This document shows positions 30,645 to 35,017 of a stretch of 35,017 nucleotides of DNA, piece by piece. A program made the position numbers and the translations under genes. Position 1 is the first letter of the stretch. Every line of letters starts with the position of its first letter. Source of the stretch: Streptomyces sp. WM6386 (lineage in GTDB: Bacteria > Actinomycetota > Actinomycetes > Streptomycetales > Streptomycetaceae); the NCBI RefSeq assembly GCF_000972385.1, contig NZ_JXTE01000078.1:1-35017 (forward strand), written 5' to 3'. Under the pieces are notes generated by a model, which saw only the letters and a list, made by a program, of their open reading frames with translations, did no database searches and was not told where the DNA came from.

Positions 30645-31286
30645 ATGGGCCGTGTGCGACTCGAAGCGATCACCTGGGAGCGGCTCGGCGACGTGCTGGC
30701 CGACCGTCTGCTCGACCTGAAGCCGGCCGACGACAGCCCCTGGCCGCGTGTCGCCTTCGACGGCGCCCCCGCGGCCCGCCCGCAGGATCTCGCCGAGCGC
30801 GTCTCCGAAGCCCTGCGGATACGCGGCCGTCCTTCGCTCGTCGTCGGCACCCAGGGCTTTCTGCGTCCCGCCTCGCTCCGCCTGGAGTACGGCCGCCAGG
30901 ACGTGGAGGCGTACTACGACGGCTGGTTCGACACCGGCGCCCTGTGGCGCGAGGTCTTCGGCCCCCTCGAACCGGGCGGCGACGGCCGGGTCCTGCCCGA
31001 CCTGTGGGACCCCGACACCGATCGCGCCACCCGCAGCGTCTATGTCCACCTCCCGCCTGGCGGCGTCCTGTTGCTGCACGGCCCCCTCCTGCTGCGGCAC
31101 TGGTTCCCCTTCGACCTGTCCGTCCACGTCCTCCTCTCCCCGGGCGCTCTGCGCCGCCGCACCCCCGAAGCCGACCAGTGGACCCTGGAGGCCTTCGAGC
31201 GCTACGCGGACGAGACCGACCCTGCCGGCACCGCCGACGTCCTGGTGAGGGCCGACGACCCCCGGCACCCGGCATGGGGTGGATGA
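30645..31286 (+). CDS. Uridine-kinase-like protein with degenerate Walker A
   Basis: The 213-aa protein starts at ATG 30645 (GTG 30654 is an alternative, and homologues tend to begin near RLEAITWERL). The layout recalls the nucleoside kinases that actinomycete annotations call uridine kinase: VAFDGAPAARPQDLAERVSE in place of the P-loop, YGRQDVEAYYDGWFDTGAL and PGGVLLLHGPLLLRHWFPFD. The P-loop G-x-x-G-x-G-K-S/T is absent (G-A-P-A-A-R-P), so ATP binding and catalysis are doubtful. The gene follows the HxlR gene by 17 bp on the same strand. Confidence 0.75.
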   Translation: MGRVRLEAITWERLGDVLADRLLDLKPADDSPWPRVAFDGAPAARPQDLAERVSEALRIRGRPSLVVGTQGFLRPASLRLEYGRQDVEAYYDGWFDTGALWREVFGPLEPGGDGRVLPDLWDPDTDRATRSVYVHLPPGGVLLLHGPLLLRHWFPFDLSVHVLLSPGALRRRTPEADQWTLEAFERYADETDPAGTADVLVRADDPRHPAWGG

Positions 31287-31336
31287 GCCGGTACTTCCGG
31301 CCGTTCTCCAGAGAACATCCACCCAACCGCTTTTAT

Positions 31337-31348
31337 ATGCGCGCGCAT
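31337..31348. promoter_or_regulatory. ATGCGCGCGCAT palindrome in the promoter of the PPOX-fold gene
   Basis: A perfect 12-bp palindrome sits in an AT-rich context (TTTTATATGCGC to GCGCATCTAACTAG) 18 bp before the ATG at 31367. It probably overlaps the -10 region and would be an effective operator for a repressor; no regulator gene adjoins it on this side. Confidence 0.55.
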
Positions 31349-31366
31349 CTAACTAGGGTGGGTCTC

Positions 31367-31780
31367 ATGACGACTTCCTTGGGTGATCACCTCTCCTTCG
31401 ACGACTCCGTCCGCGCCCTCCTCGACGGCAAGAACTTCGCCAGCGTCGCCACCCTCGGCCCCGACGGCTCCCCGCAGAACTCGGTGGTCTGGATCAAACG
31501 CGAGGGCGACACCGTCCTCTTCTCCTCCACCGACCGTCGTCAGAAGGTCCGCAACCTCCGCCACGACCCCCGGATCAGCGTCTCGGTCTACGACCTCGCC
31601 AACCCCTACACCTCGGTCGAGATCCGCGGCACCGCCGAGATCCTCCCGGACCCGGACAAGCGGCTCCCGCACGACCTCTCGCACAAGTACCTCGGCATCG
31701 ACCCGCCCGCCGAGAAGGAGGACGAGGCCCGCGTGATCATCCGCGTCGTGCCGCGGAAGATCGTCGGATTCTCGGCCTGA
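31367..31780 (+). CDS. PPOX-class F420- or FMN-dependent oxidoreductase
   Basis: The 137-aa protein starts at ATG 31367 with GGGTGG upstream. The split-barrel flavin-binding fold shows as FASVATLGPDGSPQNSVVWI, DTVLFSSTDRRQKVRNLRHD, PRISVSVYDLANPYTSVEIR and GTAEILPDPD. This matches the Rv1155-like family, which uses F420 in actinomycetes. It should reduce or bind a small substrate; no specific reaction is indicated by neighbours. Confidence 0.88.
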   Translation: MTTSLGDHLSFDDSVRALLDGKNFASVATLGPDGSPQNSVVWIKREGDTVLFSSTDRRQKVRNLRHDPRISVSVYDLANPYTSVEIRGTAEILPDPDKRLPHDLSHKYLGIDPPAEKEDEARVIIRVVPRKIVGFSA

Positions 31781-31892
31781 GCGGCTCCCCGGTTCCGGGT
31801 GCGGGGGCCCGGCGGCGCGGCGAGAATGTAGGGCGCCGGGACCAGCGGCGCGCCCCGCGCCGCGCCGGCCGTCCGGCACCGGGAGGTACTTC

Positions 31893-32321
31893 ATGACCAC
31901 CGCCGGAGACATCATGCACCGCGGCGCCCAGTGGATCCCCGCCCACGAGACCCTGGACCGCGCCGCCCAGCTGATGCGTGAGCTCAATGTCGGAGCCCTG
32001 CCCATCAGCGACGAGAACGAACGGCTCTGCGGCATCCTCACCGACCGCGACATCGTGATCGGCTGTGTGGCCATGGGACACGACCCCGCCAAGGTCACGG
32101 CGGGTGAGATGGCCCAGGGCACCCCGCGCTGGATCGAGGCGGACGCCGACGTCGGCGATGTGCTCCGCGAGATGCAGGACCACCAGATCCGCCGGCTTCC
32201 CGTCATCGAGAACAAGCGCCTGGTCGGCATGATCAGCGAGGCCGACCTGGCCCAGCATCTGACGGACGACCAGATCCACACCTGGGCGGAGAGCGTCTAC
32301 GCGAAGAGCTCGATGCGCTGA
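31893..32321 (+). CDS. Tandem CBS-domain protein
   Basis: ATG 31893 follows GGGAGG, giving 142 aa. Two CBS motifs are clear: residues about 5-60 (AGDIMHRGAQWIPAHETLDR, LCGILTDRDIVIGCVAMGHD) and 70-130 (PRWIEADADVGDVLREMQDH, RLVGMISEADLAQHL). Such stand-alone proteins bind adenine nucleotides and are often stress-induced. The stop codon lies inside the first unit of a 15-bp tandem repeat. Confidence 0.9.
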   Translation: MTTAGDIMHRGAQWIPAHETLDRAAQLMRELNVGALPISDENERLCGILTDRDIVIGCVAMGHDPAKVTAGEMAQGTPRWIEADADVGDVLREMQDHQIRRLPVIENKRLVGMISEADLAQHLTDDQIHTWAESVYAKSSMR

Positions 32322-32420
32322 TCCGCGATGCGCTGATCCGTGATGCGCTGATCCGCGAGGCGTTGTCGGGGTGGGCTCGGTAGGGGTGGGCCGGGGTGGG
32401 CTCGGTCGGGGGTGGGCGAG
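32312..32420. repeat. 15-bp tandem repeat over the CBS gene stop codon, then G-rich repeats
   Basis: GATGCGCTGATCCGC and one variant occur three times in tandem (32312, 32327, 32342). The unit is 15 bp, so each copy carries an in-frame ATG-CGC-TGA. A second array of GGTGGGCTCGGT-type units runs from about 32368 to 32420. No gene is present between the CBS stop and the CorA stop (32492). Confidence 0.9.
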
Positions 32421-32491
32421 AATCCGCCCGCCTATGACGGGTGGAGTCCACCCCGTCCGCCCTCGGTCCCTCCTCGGTCCCTCCTCGGGGT

Positions 32492-33619
32492 TCAGAGCCA
32501 GCCGCTTCGCCGGAAGCCGCGGTACAGCGTCAGACACGCGACGGCTATCACGCTGAGGACCAGGGGATAGCCGAACGTCCAGCGCAGTTCCGGCATGTGC
32601 TCGAAGTTCATGCCGTACACCCCGCAGACCATCGTCGGCACGGCGACGATCGCGGCCCAGGCCGTGATCTTCCGCATGTCCTCGTTCTGTGCGACCGAGA
32701 CCTGGGCGAGGTGTGCCTGCAGAATCGAGTTGAGCAGTTCGTCGAAGGCGGCGATCTGCTCCTTGGCGCGCAGCAGATGGTCGGACACGTCGCGGAAGTA
32801 GGCCTGTATCTCCGGGGCGACCGCCCGTATGGGCCGGGTGGAGAGCTCCTCGATGGGCCGGGTCAGCGGGACCACGGCCCGCTTGAGCTCCAGGAGTTCG
32901 CGTTTGAGCTGGTAGATACGTCCCGGGTCGAGCCGGGCGCCGTTCTCGGAGAAGACGTCCGACTCGACCTGGTCGATGTCGGCCTGCACCAGGTCGGTGA
33001 CGTGCAGATAGTCGTCGACCACATGGTCCGCGACCGCGTGCAGCACCGCGGCCGGCCCCTTGGCGAGCTGCCGCGGGTCGGCCTCCAGCTCCTCGCGCAG
33101 CGGGCCCAGCGAGCCGTGCATGCCGTGCCGGACCGTGATCACGAAGTCCTCGCCGACGAACACCATGATCTCGCCGGTGTTCACCACCTCGCTCGTTGCC
33201 GTGAGCTCCTCGTGCTCGACATAGCAGACCGTCTTGAAGACCGCGAACAGCACGTCGTCGTACCGCTCCAGCTTCGGCCGCTGATGTGCCTCGATCGCGT
33301 CCTCCACCGCCAGCGGATGGAGTTCGAAGAGTTCCGCGATGCCCGCGAACTCCTGGTCCGTCGGTTCATGGAGACCGAGCCAGACGAAACCGTCGCCGTG
33401 CTTGCGCACCCGCTCCACGGCGTCGACCAGATCGCTGCCGCCCAGGACACGTCCGCCGTCCCGGTACGTCACGCAGTTCACCACGGAGGAACCCAGGGGG
33501 GATCGGGCCGGGTGGCTCAGGTCGACGCGCCGGCGCCGCCGCGCCAGCCTCGCCACCTTGCGGAGGCCACCGACCCTGCTGAGGCTCGTGACCTTCCGCA
33601 GATTCCCTGCCATGGACAT
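32492..33619 (-). CDS. corA: CorA-family magnesium/cobalt transporter
   Basis: ATG 33619 is chosen because AAGGAG lies 6 nt upstream, giving 375 aa (ATG 33613 is next). The long N-terminal cytoplasmic domain ends with helical ALVVPLTRPIEELS-type and ILQAHLAQVSVAQNEDMRKI segments; two C-terminal transmembrane helices follow, with the defining GMN motif in YGMNFEHMPEL between them. It forms a pentameric Mg2+ channel. The basic N-terminus (RKVARLARRRRRVDL) is longer than in E. coli CorA. Confidence 0.93.
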   Translation of the reverse strand: MSMAGNLRKVTSLSRVGGLRKVARLARRRRRVDLSHPARSPLGSSVVNCVTYRDGGRVLGGSDLVDAVERVRKHGDGFVWLGLHEPTDQEFAGIAELFELHPLAVEDAIEAHQRPKLERYDDVLFAVFKTVCYVEHEELTATSEVVNTGEIMVFVGEDFVITVRHGMHGSLGPLREELEADPRQLAKGPAAVLHAVADHVVDDYLHVTDLVQADIDQVESDVFSENGARLDPGRIYQLKRELLELKRAVVPLTRPIEELSTRPIRAVAPEIQAYFRDVSDHLLRAKEQIAAFDELLNSILQAHLAQVSVAQNEDMRKITAWAAIVAVPTMVCGVYGMNFEHMPELRWTFGYPLVLSVIAVACLTLYRGFRRSGWL

Positions 33620-33875
33620 CTGGATCTCCTTGCGTGGATCCCCGCTCACCGCATCTCTGCGCCCTGGCCGGCCAGTCTGCCAGCTCGAGGTGAAAGGCGT
33701 GCAAGCCTGTGGGAACAGGATGTTCCGCTTTGTTCCCGCCCGTGGATAACGGACTTCGGCCGCTGTGACGGCGGGGCGACTGCCGTTGGTTCCGGTGTAC
33801 GCCGTCGTACGGTGGCGTCGGGGCGCCGGAGCGTCGACCCGTATGGACAAGACAGGCAAATGGGATGATCGCGGC

Positions 33876-34670
33876 ATGATGCGAACCGACGGGTATCTCC
33901 TCGACAACCAACAGGCCGAGGCCGCAGAGCGCTTCGACGCCTTCGCCGCCCTCTTCGACCCCACGACGTTCCGGCACCTCGAGTCGTTCGGCATCGGACC
34001 CGGCTGGCGCTGCTGGGAGGTCGGCGCCGGCGGCACGTCCGTGGTGTCCTGGCTGGCCAAGAAGGTCGGCCCGACCGGACGGGTCGTCGCGACCGACATC
34101 GACACCTCGCGGCTCGCCCCGGCCGCCCGCCCGCCGGTCGAGGTCCGGGTCCACGACGTGGGCGCGGAAGAGGCACCGGGGGAGGGCTTCGACCTCGTCC
34201 ACGCCCGCCTCGTCCTCGTCCATGTGCCCGACCGGGAACGGGCGTTGCGGTCGATGGCCGAGTCCCTGCGCCCCGGCGGCCGCCTCCTGATCGAGGACGC
34301 CGACCCCGCCCTCCAGCCCCTGACCTGCCCCGACGACCACGGCCCCGCCGAGCAGTTGGCGAACCGTCTGCGCCAGGGCTTCCGCCGGCTGCTCGCCGAC
34401 CGCGGCGCCGACCTCTCCTACGGCCGCCGCCTGCCGCGCCTGCTCCGCGAGGCGGGCCTGCAGCGCGTGGAGGCCGATGCCTACTTCCCGCTCAGCTCAC
34501 CCGCCTGCGCGGCCCTGGAGTCCGCCACGATCCGCCAGATCCGCGACCAACTCGTCACCGCGGGCCTCGCCACCGACGACGACATCGACCAGCACCTGGC
34601 GAACGTCGTGGCGGGCGGCATGGACCTGGCCACGGCGCCGATGATCTCGGCGTGGGGGCGCAAGGCGTAG
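33876..34670 (+). CDS. SAM-dependent methyltransferase
   Basis: The 264-aa protein starts at ATG 33876 with no Shine-Dalgarno sequence; GGATGATC lies just upstream, so a leaderless mRNA is likely. Class-I motifs: CWEVGAGGTSVVSWLAKKVG (SAM-binding E/D-x-G-x-G), GRVVATDIDTSRL, VHDVGAEEAPGEGFDLVHAR, then SLRPGGRLLIEDADPAL. The C-terminal half is helical and probably binds the substrate, which is unknown. The 256-bp region to the divergent CorA gene contains GTGGATAA near 33741, one base short of a DnaA box. Confidence 0.88.
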   Translation: MMRTDGYLLDNQQAEAAERFDAFAALFDPTTFRHLESFGIGPGWRCWEVGAGGTSVVSWLAKKVGPTGRVVATDIDTSRLAPAARPPVEVRVHDVGAEEAPGEGFDLVHARLVLVHVPDRERALRSMAESLRPGGRLLIEDADPALQPLTCPDDHGPAEQLANRLRQGFRRLLADRGADLSYGRRLPRLLREAGLQRVEADAYFPLSSPACAALESATIRQIRDQLVTAGLATDDDIDQHLANVVAGGMDLATAPMISAWGRKA

Positions 34671-34915
34671 GGCGGGGTTCGGCGTGCGGGAGGGGCCGGG
34701 AGTCGCGGTCCCCTTGGCTGACGGCGGTCGGGAATGGTCGGCGACAGGCAGGTGGCAGGCCGGACGCTGACAGGGGTGTGTGTGACGGGCAGTGGGGCGG
34801 CGCCGCTCGGGTCCGGCAGCCGGCGCGGAGCGGCCCTCGGCGCCGGTCCACCGCCCGGCACCCTGAGGGGGTCGGCGGTCCACTCCCCACGAACCGCCGC
34901 CCCGGTGGCCGAACG

Positions 34916-35017
34916 TCAGCCGCCCACGGCCGGCGGTCTGCCGCCCACGGCCGGCGGTCTGCCGCCCACGGCCGGCGGTCTGCCGCCCACGCGCTCGACC
35001 GCCATCGCCCCCGCCCG
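34916..35017 (-). CDS. C-terminus of a gene running off the right edge, repeat-bearing
   Basis: Read from the right edge, the minus strand gives RAGAMAVERV, then G-G-R-P-P-A-V three times, then GG and TGA (34918-34916). Only this tail is visible, so the protein is not identifiable. The other frames here are no better, and the frame ends cleanly after the repeat. The 245 bp from 34671 to 34915 contain nothing I can support. Confidence 0.4.
   Translation of the reverse strand, partial: RAGAMAVERVGGRPPAVGGRPPAVGGRPPAVGG
34920..34991. repeat. 21-bp tandem repeat at the right edge
   Basis: A 21-bp unit beginning CCGCCCACGGCCGG is repeated exactly three times (34920, 34941, 34962), followed by a 9-bp partial copy. 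It is in frame with the partial minus-strand gene and ends two bases before its stop codon. Confidence 0.9.

Noticed and set aside
32441..33868. 475-aa plus-strand frame opposite corA
   Set aside because: The minus strand encodes an unmistakable CorA with GMN motif; the plus frame is a high-GC shadow.
1..35017. CRISPR array, insertion sequence or prophage
   Set aside because: No spaced direct repeats of CRISPR size, no transposase, integrase or phage structural gene is visible.

Overview
The window is chromosomal DNA of a Streptomyces-like actinomycete. It is very GC-rich with strong G/C at third codon positions and many GTG starts, and it carries Streptomyces-typical families: a WhiJ-like XRE/DUF397/ATPase cluster, a MocR regulator next to an AhpD-like gene, DUF2293, an F420-dependent PPOX-fold enzyme, and a RidA-like protein. 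Functions below were read from sequence motifs only; no database search was possible.

Layout. 1-1381: an S4-domain gene (minus) and a divergent family-5 uracil-DNA glycosylase. Both are damaged at a shared 9-bp sequence that also bounds a 99-bp direct repeat. 1419-2390: proline iminopeptidase. 2411-5423: GntR/FCD regulator, a palindromic operator, an NCS1 permease and an Asp/Glu/hydantoin-racemase-fold enzyme, which together look like a catabolic locus for a hydantoin, allantoin or similar compound. 5581-6509: GNAT and RidA-like genes. 6591-8965: a run of poorly known Streptomyces genes, including a 98-aa truncated paralogue of its neighbour. 9086-10680: a nucleotidyltransferase and an unknown conserved protein.

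10681-11199 has no protein gene but holds the most remarkable object here: a circularly permuted tRNA gene. The 3' half (anticodon 3' stem, variable loop, T arm, acceptor 3' strand) lies upstream of the 5' half (acceptor 5' strand, D arm, anticodon 5' stem), with a linker of about 5 nt. Every helix closes with full pairing and almost every tRNA invariant is in place. The flanks can form an 8-bp helix that would bring the two ends to be joined together, and a strong terminator with a T-rich tail follows.

11200-17183: a FUSC-family membrane protein, an SAH/MTA-deaminase-like amidohydrolase, a frameshifted and truncated DUF899 relic, a conserved 60-aa protein and an ABC exporter. 17501-19970: a WhiJ-like regulatory cluster around a dyad-rich divergent promoter. 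20082-25718: a dual-specificity-type phosphatase, a translationally coupled membrane protein and PEP-synthase-like protein, and a MocR regulator. 25766-31780: an AhpD-like protein, GltD without an adjacent GltB, DUF1772, DUF2293, a divergent NmrA-like/HxlR pair, a uridine-kinase-like protein and an F420/FMN PPOX protein. 31893-35017: CBS protein, CorA, SAM methyltransferase, and the repeat-bearing C-terminus of a gene leaving the window.

Two window-wide patterns stand out. Short tandem repeats sit at the 3' ends of several genes, often spanning the stop codon. A 13-mer containing the palindrome CACGCGCGCGTG occurs five times, far more than chance.
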